A DNA stretch of 64,000 bases from Rotaria macrura (Eukaryota > Rotifera > Eurotatoria > Philodinida > Philodinidae): contig OENT01000278.1 of assembly GCA_900239685.1 (NCBI GenBank), positions 1-64,000 on the forward strand. Direction: 5' to 3'. The notes under the pieces were generated by a model. It did not search any database and had not been told where the DNA came from. It saw nothing but the letters and a program-made list of their open reading frames with translations. Made by a program: the position numbers and the translations under genes. Positions 53,412 to 64,000 of this stretch are shown here, piece after piece (position 1 is the stretch's first letter; the number at the start of each line of letters is the position of its first letter).

Positions 53412-56400
53412 CTTTCGGCCATATCACATTGTTCGTTGTCTATTGGTCACGATTAGTCTTAGACTTAAATATTTAATGATTAATACGATTAACAATATAA
53501 GAGATCAATTGCTTATCTACAATAGACATATACTTAACAATTATGATAATCAAGTCAGAGTAGAGTTTAAATAAAAGACGAGCATTTTCTTTTATTTCAT
53601 CATAAATTAATTTTCTTGCCATTTTCTATGTACAAGTATCAACACTTCTTTGTCTTCTTTTCAAGACTGGCTAAAGAGCAGAAAAAAAAAGAAAGAATCT
53701 CTTGGGGAATCAACATAAAAGCGAAGCAAGGGAGAAATTAAATACGACGAGCACAAACTCAAACCAATCAAGGTCATACATCATCTAAACATGCCGAGAC
53801 TTGTCATTAACCTTCTAGTTACAAACTGCATGTATACATGCATATATTAAGATTGGTAATGCATCTGTATAAGTGTCACTGTTATTATAAATAGATCCAT
53901 CAATAAATTTGACACATGTCTCATTGATGACTTAAGTCACTACATGTTTGATGTATAAATGGATTATACTTATCTGAAAATACTTACTCATACATTCATG
54001 ATAATCATGATGGATTCATATTTTCTTACGTCAGAAAGATATGACAGAGCCTTAGTACAAATATACACACACATAACACACGGAACCGATCTACTCATCA
54101 TCGATGATTTTCATACTTACACATAGAAGAAAAATAAGTGATGAGCAATTGCGTAAAAACAAAAAAAAGAGAAGAGAAGAACAAAAAAAAAACGATGAAG
54201 AATTGCATCGATCCGCCTTTGTCTGTTTATGCTATTAGTTCGTTCTACCTTGCATCTCTCGTTATTTTACATGAGGTTAATAATGCACGACTACGTTTAC
54301 CATCACTAACATCATCAGCTGGAAAATGATTTATTCATGCACAGTAGAATTAGTTTGCTAACATGTTATACCTATTCCAAAAAAAGAGTGTATTTTCATT
54401 TCTTTAGTACAAGTTTTACATAACAAACCATACATGCATACATATCTATATATATACAGATGTAACATACTTTTGCATTCTTTATTTGATAGATGAAACT
54501 TTTTTTTGTCATAACAAAAAACTATCATATTATAAATGAGAAAAAAAGAATGTCTAATGTAAAAACCAGAATAATGTTATGAAAGTGCATGCGATGAACA
54601 TATATAACAGTTCTTGTATAGTTCGATAATCATTCTTTACTTTCTTTCCTTTTTTTTTCATTGTCTATAAAGTACTCAACAGCTGCTTCTCGATTTGTCA
54701 CATATACATACTTCAGAAACAACGGACATGTTTACTTATTCGATTGTATGTGCGTGCATCTCTTTTCATCAAAACCAGATTTATAAAAGTGTACAGCAAT
54801 GGCTTGATTAGTTTTCTCTCTCTCGTGCGCTCTCTCTCTCTATGTCGATGAGTTTCAAAAGCAAAGAATATTGAGTCAGACAGCAACTTCCGCTTTGTTA
54901 ATGAGATGCACTTGTGTTTACGATGTGAAGCTTTTCTTTCGAGATACATTTTGATTGACATTAATTACTCTTTCTATTTCTTATTCATTTTAAAAAAAGG
55001 TGTCGTGTCTCTCCTTTAGTTTGCTATTCAACTTACCAGGGAAATCGTTGAAGAAAATGTCCACACAGAAATTAATGTGTCGAGTTCATCGAGAAGGCAT
55101 CTCTTTCTTCTTCTTCTTCTTCTACTTCTTGTTCTTCTCGTCTCTCAGTTTTTTCTTTTCCTTCTCTCTGTTCTCTTGCGTTCACTGTGTCCAATAATGA
55201 TGCTGGATTAAATATTGGTTGAATAGTGGTGTTGGCAGTCGTTCTTGTTCATGAGACATGATGACAAGTGGAAGCTATGGATAATAGTAATTGATGAATG
55301 GAATTTATTCATCTGAAAAAAGAAATATATATATATATACAAATAAATATACTTAAATGTTCAAAATGAGAGCACATGCTCTAGGGAAAGTAAATTATTG
55401 AGGAAGAGATCAATCATTTTAGGTAAAATTGAAGGGAGTTTCGAAGCAGAAGAGTCTTATTCATTCATATCCTCATGAGATTGACACGTCGAGGCCTTGG
55501 TATTGCCGTTCTAATTATCTACATCCGACTTTTCTTATTCATTCATATGTCTATGATCCTAAAAAGAAAAATGTGTTCATGGAAAAGGAAAAGAATGCAA
55601 ACGAATGAAACAGTAGGAGAAGCAAAACAATTGCGTGACCGTACACAAAGAAACGATATTCAACTTCAACTTAGACTATAATTAAAAAAACCTTAACAAG
55701 GTCGTTCACATTTATCATATGGATATATAGATATATATGTGTGTATGCGTATTGGAAACATCATACAACATAATCGTATGTATATGACGTAATTTGTTTC
55801 TTATCATACAAGTCATCTGTTTATAGGAAACAAATATTTATCAGAAACAGGTTTAATCGTTAATTCGTTGAAGACTTAAAAACCTTGTAACCAATTAAGT
55901 AGGAATGTTATCTAAATATCCATATTTGTTATATGATCAAAATGGAATCATCATAACTTGTAATTTATGGGAAAATAACAATTTTTTAATTATTAATAAC
56001 TGTATTCGAATTCTTTCAATGAATGTCATCTCCACATAAATCTAATTACATCATATTCATATTATTATCTATTCGCATATGGTATTTTTTTTTCTATATC
56101 GATAAAATACAGACGTAAGCTATGTTCCTCAAGGCAAAAAAAATTATACTAGAAGATATTAATCACTATCAGATGTTAACGAAAAATTGTACTTGGGAGA
56201 ATTTCTTGGCGAAACAGAGTGGAAAAATCGACATTTACATATCGGATTATATTATGCCAGTCTGATGGAGACACCTTCGTTCTTCTTGGCATTAAAATAT
56301 TTATTTTAATCATAACTATTTTGCATATGATTTTGTCTGTTTTTATGTATAGACATCATTTAATAGACCTGATAAAATTTCACATACTTCTCCTTTGAAT

Positions 56401-57209
56401 AAGTAGAAATTTGAATCCCAGAGATTTAATATCACCAATTCTTGATGTCAAAATAGGTGATACGTCTGATCTTGAATATCTACAAATACACTTCATCCAC
56501 AATCAATGAATCTAAAAAGAGAACAAAAAAGAAATCATTCAATATATTTTTTTCATTTGTGGTGTCAATTAGAAAAGATATGCCACTCTTCTTTTTTCAT
56601 TCACATCTACCTTATAACTGGTTCAGTTCTGTGCACCAATTATATAATTTTGTCAATCGCATCTATTTTGTATAAATTATTATTAAGATTAAATTTAAGT
56701 TATTGCTTCGTTCTTATTTTAATGAATCAAAAGCTCTTTTAAAATATTTATATTCGAGAAACTTGACATCAATTTATATGTATTATACGCTTGTACCCTA
56801 GATGTCACTTCAATCGATTCATCAATCCGTGTCTTATATACATGTATGAAAATAGAAGAAAAACGTTTCATTTATATTTATTCTCGTTTCTCTAAATTCG
56901 TTTAGCGTAAAAAAATATATATGAATACCGTTGAGTTTCCAACAGTTTATCAAAGATGATGATGAACAAAATATAATTATAGAACAGCATCCATCTATTC
57001 CTCGATTGAAAAACATAGATATTTGGACATAAGACAAAGAGAAAGAGATATCAGACACATAAAGGGTATTCAAAGACAAGAACAGAAAGAGAGAAAAGAC
57101 AGGACAGTGCGCGAAATTCGAAAAAAACGAAAAAATAACCAGACTCGAATTTTTTTCGAAGAGTGGATCTTTATATTTAAAATAAATTCGCGCTTTTTCG
57201 ATCAATATC
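53412..57209. other. Intergenic stretch between the convertase and beta-TrCP
   Basis: No convincing gene in 3.8 kb. The longest open frame here (55475-55681, +) has no splice partners and no recognisable family. The right part holds the beta-TrCP 3' region; the left part should hold the convertase promoter. Confidence 0.4.
55090..55180 (+). repeat. CTT-rich polypyrimidine stretch
   Basis: A run of TTC/CTT units followed by TTTTTTC and CTCTCT tracts, almost free of purines. It is a simple low-complexity repeat that opens a spurious Phe/Ser-rich frame. Confidence 0.7.
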
Positions 57210-59338
57210 TTATTTTCCCGAACTAGATGATGACGATGTATTTGATTGAACAGATACTTGACTTTGTAGCGCATTTGCTGACATTTGATTGTTTTCGTTC
57301 ATGTTTCCATTATTGGATGATTCTATGGTTGTTAATGGTGAAATAAAATTTGTTACTTGGGTTTGACACGTGCCTAGTGCCGGCGATGTATGCTGTTGTA
57401 TCGGCAAAGAACCCGATGTGGGTTGAAGAAAATTAAAACAGAGGATTGTATCATCGTGAGAACTTGAAACGATTTGAAATTCATCAAACTGTAGACGAAA
57501 TACGCGTCCGGTATGCTCGTTGAGAGTTTTTATACACAGTGATGATGTCTGAGATCGTGGATCTAACGCTGCTTGAAGATCCCAAATTTTGATTTTACCT
57601 GTTTGTTTAAGAAAAGAATAGAAAATCAACATTAACGTTAGAGCCGAGAAATAAAAGAAAGCAAAAATAACTACTAGATTACCATCATAGGCACCCGAAA
57701 CAATACGTTTCGAATCGAAACGAATACAGCGTACTAGTTCATCGTGACCTTCAAGTATACGAAGACATGCACCACATTCAATATCCCATACCTAAAAGAA
57801 AATCGAATTAAGTCACTAATTTAATGCACACAATATTCAAGGTATCGTATTGACAACAAGAAAACATCATCAAGATTCTTTATGTGATAAAAATATATGC
57901 ATCGTATTAGTTTGTTTTGGAGTACAGCTATAAAATTGATATTCAAAATTTTTCTTTTCGAGACTCATTTATATTTCTATTCTTCTAGTTTATATAAAAG
58001 ACAAAACATTTGAGAGAAAAATACTTACACGTATTGTATTATCTGAAGATCCACTGACAACGATATGATCACGATATTGTAGACAAGCAATACCACGTTT
58101 ATGACCAAGAAGTGTTCGTACAAATTCACAAGTATTTGTGTCCTAATACAAGTAAAACGTATGTAGTAGATTACATAAGAAGACTGGAAAACAAATGTAT
58201 ACAACAGTTTTCATACCCAAACTTTAATTGTTCTATCTCCACTTGCGCTAACAATATATTTATCATCGAAATCTACTACGTTGACAGCTGCCCGATGACC
58301 AACAAGCACTCGGCGTATAGTTATATCAGTCGGAGAATTCATTTGCCATACAGCTATTGATCGATCTTTTGAGCATGTAACCATTGTACCGTTCGAAAAT
58401 CGAAGATGAAGTACAGCTTCACAATGATGTAAAAGTGTATTTAATAATTCACCAGTTTTAACATTCCATATTCGAATAGTTGAGTCTGATGAACCGGTAA
58501 CAATAACTTTTTCATCATATTGTAAACATAGAACACTACCATTGTGTCCTGTTAAAACTTTAATACATTCAAGCGTTTTTCTATCCCATATTTTAATAGT
58601 ATTATCACGTAGGCCGCTAACTATCTTTTCATCATCATATTGTAAGCAATAAACACCTTTACTATTTTGAGAACGACATTGAATTTTTTCTAATTGAAAA
58701 TTTCCTGAACGCCAATTCGTTTCTAACTGTTCGATATCTTGTATGATTTGAGGATATAATTGTCGATAAAATTCATGACGTTTCAGTTTTTCACCGTTGA
58801 TTATCAGTTGACGAAATAGATATTTTGTCCAACCACGGCGATCTGCTAATCCACGCCATAGAGAATTTGAGAGAAATTTCTTTTCGATTAATTTCTTCCA
58901 TAACATGCCTACATGAATGAAACTAAAAATCAATTTGAATACTTTCAATGTCGACTAACCGTCTGATATAACATGGTACCATTCACGACATACAAGTTCG
59001 GTTGATTTTAATGATTGATCATCTAAATATCCAAGAATTTTTTCTCCAACATGTTCGAGCCCATAGGATGATAGACGCCCAATAAAATCACGTTTTAACA
59101 TCGGTAATAAATATAAATTCACTTGACCATGCTGATGACTTTGCATTTGTTTTAACAAATTTTCAACGAAACATAATTGTTCATGTTCATTCCAAGTAGA
59201 AAATGTTCGTAAGTATTGATCACTATTTTGTTCATAATTAATTGTTGGCAACTTTTTTGTTGCATTAATATTGATTGATACAGCATCATCGATAGATGAA
59301 GAATTACCGACCGCAAGAAAATCCATATCCAAGGACAA
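57210..59338 (-). CDS. BTRC: F-box/WD40 protein beta-TrCP (BTRC/FBXW11, Slimb)
   Basis: Five exons (58960-59338, 58217-58908, 58029-58142, 57683-57791, 57210-57598) give 560 residues. It is the substrate receptor of the SCF E3 ubiquitin ligase, which binds DSG-phosphodegrons (beta-catenin, I-kappa-B). Domain order: N-terminal tail; dimerisation D-domain ([18 protein letters not shown] ... [10 protein letters not shown], about 49-85); F-box ([20 protein letters not shown], about 98-140); linker [14 protein letters not shown]; seven WD40 blades from [19 protein letters not shown] to [18 protein letters not shown]. Blade sequences are nearly identical to human over long runs ([31 protein letters not shown]). 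The last exon adds a Ser/Gln/Asn-rich tail not present in vertebrates. The start could also be the Met at codon 5; no acceptor decides it. Confidence 0.96.
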
Positions 59339-60438
59339 ATGAAATAATAAGAAAAGAGAACAAAAGAAAAAGAGAAAGAAAAAAAAAGGTGAACACTAAC
59401 AAATATCTAAAATGAAAATATACACGGATGAGCTTGTTAGTTGAAGTGACGCAATAAGAGTGAGAACAGCGCGTGAATCGATAAGGTATGCCTTGATACG
59501 TGTCATCCAATTCGTATGAGTTCGCCTTCTACACTTGCCCGAAGGGTTGAGATAGAAGAAAAAGAAGAAGAAGAAAAAAAAACTTTACTCAGTCTGTGCA
59601 GTCATCCCCCGTCTTCTTTCCTTTGGATGTCGGGCGTCAAACACAAACTTATATTGTCATTACTTTCTTTCTCATTTTTTCTCCTTTACAAAAACAACGT
59701 TGGTAACCATATGAGAACGGGTAAAACAGAAAGTTTGAAGAAAAGAAATGCATATGAGAGAGTATTTTCAACATGGACGTGACTATGATGACATCATTTC
59801 TAAAAAAGGAGAAAAAGAAAAAAAACGATCGTAATTATCGACGGAGGAGGGGGAGGGAAGAAAAATTCAAAAAGAATATGTTTTCTTCATTTTTTTACTT
59901 TGCTTCCTTCAGTCGCCAAAATGAAATTTTTTGTTTCTAGAATAAAAACAATAAAATTAAACAAAAATAAATTTGTTATTTTCTTATTAGATTTTAATAT
60001 CTGACCAAAAACGAAAACCCAAGAGTTACACAAAAGAAATGTCATTAGATAATTATACCATCACAAGTAAACAAACACACACGGATATATAAAATACACT
60101 CTTTTAAAAGTACGATGGAAAATTTAAAAATGAAACATTGCCACACTAAGTATCACTCAATGAAGTGTAAAATATTCAATATTTTCTGCAACGTACTTCT
60201 TTATAAAAATAGCGTTACTACTCAACAAGGAAAAGAACAAACATTGAATTTACAAACCAACAAGGAAAAGAGAACAAAAAATCGTGAATTTACAAACTAA
60301 ATAAAAATAGAGTTTTGCACCCAAAACCTTGGTAGAAAACAAAAAAATAACAAAGAAGATTTTGCGAATCGATCTACTTTTATAATACGATCAAAATGTA
60401 GAAATGCACCGGTAGCTAAAATTTGCTTCAACTGTATT
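59339..60438. other. Spacer between beta-TrCP and the lipase 3' end
   Basis: Purine-rich on the plus strand around 59540-59870 (AAAAAGAAGAAG, GGAGGAGGGGGAGGG). No gene is seen. It holds the beta-TrCP promoter region. Confidence 0.4.
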
Positions 60439-61111
60439 CTATTCAAATGAAACAGTTTTATTAAGTTTCATTGTGACATCGTTGCGTTTGATATTCATGA
60501 AAGCATCATTGTTACCAAAATATTGCACGTTTGTTGATGCGGATTGTTCATCGAATAGTTGCCGTTTTGATAAATCAGCCATTTGCTGTAGTTGATCACA
60601 ATATTTTTTACGTAAATTTTTCTTTTTTAAAGACAGAATTAAATCTGGTTGAGAATAATTTTGAACTACATGTGCTTCTGATGATACATCTGGTATATCA
60701 TCATTATTTATAGTTGATACATCTTCATTGTCAGTTGTCGATTCTGATCGAGATGATGGTATTGTACTAATTGGTGGACTTGTTTGACGTTCATTATTAA
60801 TATTGGTACGATATGAGATCGATTCTTTGGCTGCAGGAAGTCGTCGACGTCGTTGTGATTGTTCGCGACGTTGTCTACGAGGACCTAATGATGATTTTCT
60901 ACTTTCTGTACATGCACAACTAAGAAAACAGACAGTAAAACGTGTTCCGATGTCAATTAAATAAGCACACGAATTAACCTACTCGTTGACATGATAACAA
61001 GATTTATCATTATTTTCATCGGTAACAAGTGACCAGAGAAAATCAATGGCACGATTGGGTCGTGATGATTCAGTAGTCGTATTTGTTGATGAACGGAAAA
61101 CACCTAACACT
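60439..61111 (-). CDS. PNPLA2: Alternative 3' exons of the ATGL-like lipase (long form)
   Basis: Exons 60983-61111 and 60439-60919 form 203 codons ending ...MKLNKTVSFE-stop, with good donor/acceptor pairs (intron 60920-60982). The first has no start codon, and its CATTTAG acceptor requires an upstream exon ending in phase 2. The lipase exon ending at 61927 does so. Joining gives a 601-residue form whose tail is Arg/Ser-rich (RRQRREQSQRRRR) and then acidic and Asn-rich, with a final helix LILSLKKKNLRKKY. Skipping the short last exon (61801-61876) is required. Alternatively, these are the end exons of another gene, but no other candidate lies upstream on this strand before the lipase. Confidence 0.55.
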
Positions 61112-61800
61112 CTAAATGGAAATGATTTGAATTAATAGAATAACAAGTATCATAGATAAGTGAGCAGCTGACGATTATTTTTACAAGAATTTGTAGGCAC
61201 GTCATACGATTGATTATCATAAAAGAAAAACTACATTGTCGAGAAGATTCTTTTTCTAATATTGATAATCTATGTCAATAAAGAAAAAAAGGTGTGTATA
61301 ATTCAAGATCGAAATCATTAACTTGATTTTTATGGTTCGATAGATCAAGGAAATACAGTAGACTTGAGCAGTCTTCAATTAATTTTGTTAAAATTTATTC
61401 TCTATGGCGATGCGAAACAACATAGACTAGTATACAAGAAATGAAGGGATTTAGATATCTTTCGAAGTCTATCTTATTATTTCTAGAAGAGTTGCCATCG
61501 AATGTGTTTTTTACATTCACTGAGTATGCATATTTACAGAAAGAAATAATCTTCGTTACCTATCGCATAGAATTTAGGTTTCATTCTATTCTACTTTTCA
61601 TTGCTATGCGAAAAAATTCGAATGATACATATGAAAATAGGAATTACTTTCATCGCCATTTACTATGAGTAATTATTACACATTATTACTCTTCAACCTA
61701 TTTGTTGCAAAAAACTTGGAAATACTTTCGTTCCAATATGATGCAATTATGTGTTATATTAATGAATAATATTTATAAGCTTCAATAAAAGAATATCGAA

Positions 61801-63376
61801 CTAATAAGATTTATCTGGAGAATTTCCAGTTGTTTTTAGTTGTGCTCGAAGTGTTGATAAGAAAAGTGTAACTTGTCTTATGAAAGCAAAAGGGATAGTT
61901 TCCAAACATTTTTCTTTGGTAAATACCTTTTCGTTGCTGCACAAGTAAAATCAATCGGTAATGTTAGTGGTAAAGCCATGAGTGATCCCAATCTGTATAT
62001 ACTTGATTGTGTAAAATATCGTCCAATGGGATCTTCTTCCTTTTGTCTTGCATCAGCAAATACTAAATAAATACAAAGTTGTGCCTTTGTTTTCAAAAAA
62101 GAAAAAAAAACATTTTACCAGTAAATAATGACGTCGGTAATTCTTTTTTTCGTATAACTTTTTCACAAAATGGGCTAAATATGATTTGACTACTAGCAGC
62201 ATTTGATTCTACATCTGATTGATATGAATTTTCTTCACCACTTCTATCATCATCCATTGATTCATCTTGAATATCATCGATGTCTTCATACATCTGTTCA
62301 ATATCTTCCCCAATGCCACCATTACCTAATTCTTTCTCATCGTTATTTGCTGGTTCCGTATATTGTCCACCAAAAACAGATGACATTGTTGCTTGCGCAT
62401 TTAAATTTTCCGATTTAACCATATCTAAGTCAAATATAGTTCATTGTGTAAAATCAGAAAAAAAATTTATATTTCTTAATGTCTTACTTCTTGCTTGTAA
62501 AAATTTAATTCCATCAATATATCCTCGCCAACAAATTTGTTTCAAAACAGAAATATTTGGCGGAAATAAAGCATGAGTCATACGATATAGATTTTCTTGT
62601 GTACATGAAATATCTGTACCTAATAGATAAATATATGAGAAAATGATTTGTTTTTTTTTTTACAATCAAATGAAATTTTTACCTCGAAAATCAATACTAT
62701 AAAACGAGCCGGATTCATCACGAGGACAAATATCACTTTCACCAGCAAATGGTGATACTAAGATAGTTCTTTCATCAATAACAGGATTATTATTTGTTAA
62801 ACCACCATCCCAACAATACTAGAAAACAAAATACATAGAAATTTCTTTTTCTTATTCATATTCTCATGGTATAATTCATTTTGCTCTTACTTCTTCACGA
62901 AATTTCGGTGGAATTATTCCTGACCAGTATGGGACGAAACTTGAACAAATAAGTACTTGAATGAGTTCTTCACGTGTATGAAATTGATTTACGATGATGT
63001 TTTTATTATCTTTCCAACGTGTTAATGATATATATAAACGTCCTGAACATATTTCATGTGCATTTGTGGGCAAAATTCGTCGTAAACCATTACGTATGAT
63101 TTCAACAATGTCAAACGTTGGATGTAATGGACCTAGTGCACGACTACGTGCTCGTATAGCTATTTCAAGTGCATCACTACACATTTGTCCAAGGCAACAA
63201 CCACTCATGGCACATGCAGCAACCAGTGAGCCAGCCGAACATCCAGCCATTTTGCCATCGAGTACTTCAGGCGCGTATTCTTTAAATGCGGATACAACGC
63301 CAACATGATATACGCCTAGAAATCCACAGCCGCATAATGATAAATTAATTTGTGATGAATTCAATTCAGAAATCAT
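61801..63376 (-). CDS. PNPLA2: Adipose triglyceride lipase (ATGL/Brummer)-like patatin phospholipase, short form
   Basis: Six exons: 62891-63376, 62683-62818, 62488-62619, 62119-62424, 61927-62062, 61801-61876; 423 residues. It hydrolyses the first ester bond of stored triacylglycerol on lipid droplets. The patatin fold is complete: oxyanion loop CGCGFLG (15-21), nucleophile GCSAG with Ser47, and DGG with Asp166; both catalytic positions have the same numbers as in human ATGL. Other shared blocks are [31 protein letters not shown] and [14 protein letters not shown]. After the catalytic domain come an acidic, disordered insert ([18 protein letters not shown]) and the ATGL-like helix [17 protein letters not shown]. 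The last exon, reached by a 50-bp intron, adds only 26 codons ([19 protein letters not shown]). Comparative-gene-identification-type activator binding cannot be judged from sequence. Confidence 0.9.
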
Positions 63377-64000
63377 TCACTTTGATTATTATTTTAAAAT
63401 AGAAGAACGAAAATGTGTCTAAAAGAGAAATACGAATGTATGTGAAATAAAAATTACGAGTATTTATTTGTCTGTCACAAGACGAGTAAGTGCAAAAGAT
63501 ATCTAGAACAAATAAAAGATTCTGCTTACAATGCACGAATAGTTCGAAGAACTTATTTACTTAATGTAGCAGCATTTGTTTTTTCTTCTTATTCTCTGGG
63601 TGTGGTCGTTTGGCTATATGACCCCTAGCTTAAGAGGTAGGTGTGAATGTGAGTGTGTCTTATATCTACTAAACGGCAGATAGATAATAAATTATATTGC
63701 ATATTGATGTAAAGAAAAATAAAAAGACTCAATTTCATTATCTCAGCAAAGAAAAACATAAAATATTCTGAAAAATTCGGGTACATTCTACTATTTTTGA
63801 TTTGAATTAAACAAGGGCCAATACCAATGTTAATCTACGGATAATAGTACAATAGAAAAATGTCAAGATTGATTCTTAGTAATAATAATGCACATATATG
63901 ACCGGAACTAGTCTGCCATTATTTTCTAATTCTTGCTTAACTACACATCACTCGAACTATACATAGGAAAAATATCAGTTATAAAATTTTTAAATTTACT
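63377..64000. other. Upstream region of the lipase gene, to window end
   Basis: No coding sequence is seen. It should contain the lipase promoter. A GTGGTCGTTTGG...CCCCTAGC stretch near 63600-63630 is locally GC-richer, without a recognisable element. Confidence 0.35.

Noticed and set aside
55475..55681. 68-codon open frame between the convertase and beta-TrCP
   Set aside because: Hydrophobic patch then a basic tail, but isolated, with no conserved motif or splice sites.
59516..59782. 88-codon plus-strand open frame upstream of beta-TrCP
   Set aside because: Driven by purine-rich simple sequence (GAA/AAG runs) in the beta-TrCP promoter region.
61878..62096. Read-through of the lipase exon ending ...[12 protein letters not shown]
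   Set aside because: A 50-bp GT-AG intron (61877-61926) removes this end and restores a better ATGL-like C-terminus.

Overview
This is a gene-moderate, strongly AT-rich animal nuclear contig. The genes recognised are metazoan (beta-TrCP, ATGL/PNPLA2, furin-type convertase, ELOVL6, POLR3C, VMA21, HMGXB4, a ZNF423/521-type zinc-finger factor). Introns are mostly 50-70 bp with GT-AG ends. Several start codons sit directly behind a splice acceptor, which would fit spliced-leader trans-splicing. Compact introns, low GC and operon-like spacing suggest a small protostome, with a bdelloid rotifer as my best guess. That assignment is inference only. Exon models were built by hand from splice sites, reading phase and family similarity; every multi-exon model below closes in frame.

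Layout. 1-1.4 kb: one possible orphan first exon. 1.4-7.7 kb (-): a 12-exon, roughly 22-finger zinc-finger regulator starting with a FOG-type NuRD-binding motif. 8.9-11.3 kb (+): an 8-exon C19orf44/DUF4614-like gene, divergent from the zinc-finger gene. 11.6-13.5 kb: a large foldback element with about 675-bp arms. 14.1-16.3 kb (+): an intronless, frameshifted relic with an LRAT/NlpC-P60-like domain. 18.7-19.2 and 23.5-24.0 kb (+): two paralogous copies of an unrecognised two-ORF locus (30-residue peptide plus 73-75-residue protein), separated by an inverted repeat that holds an assembly gap. 25.6-26.8 kb (+): a secreted DUF2183/App1-type phosphatase-like gene. 26.9-35.1 kb: non-coding and rich in small transposons. 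35.1-36.1 kb (+): ELOVL6-like elongase. 36.1-42.4 kb: non-coding with two clean MITEs. 42.4-53.4 kb (-): four genes head to tail (furin-like convertase, HMGXB4, VMA21, POLR3C) with short gaps between the first three, a possible operon. 57.2-59.3 kb (-): beta-TrCP. 60.4-63.4 kb (-): ATGL/PNPLA2-like lipase with two possible 3' ends.

Most notable: (1) the duplicated two-ORF locus with a peptide conserved by synonymous change; (2) a pair of 77-bp exons in the convertase that are mutually exclusive by reading frame and lie between the catalytic Asp and His; (3) alternative last exons of the lipase; (4) the convertase-HMGXB4-VMA21 cluster; (5) two non-autonomous hAT insertions with perfect 8-bp target duplications. 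ELOVL6, the ATGL-like lipase and the DUF2183 protein are all lipid enzymes, but they are scattered and nothing links them as a pathway cluster.
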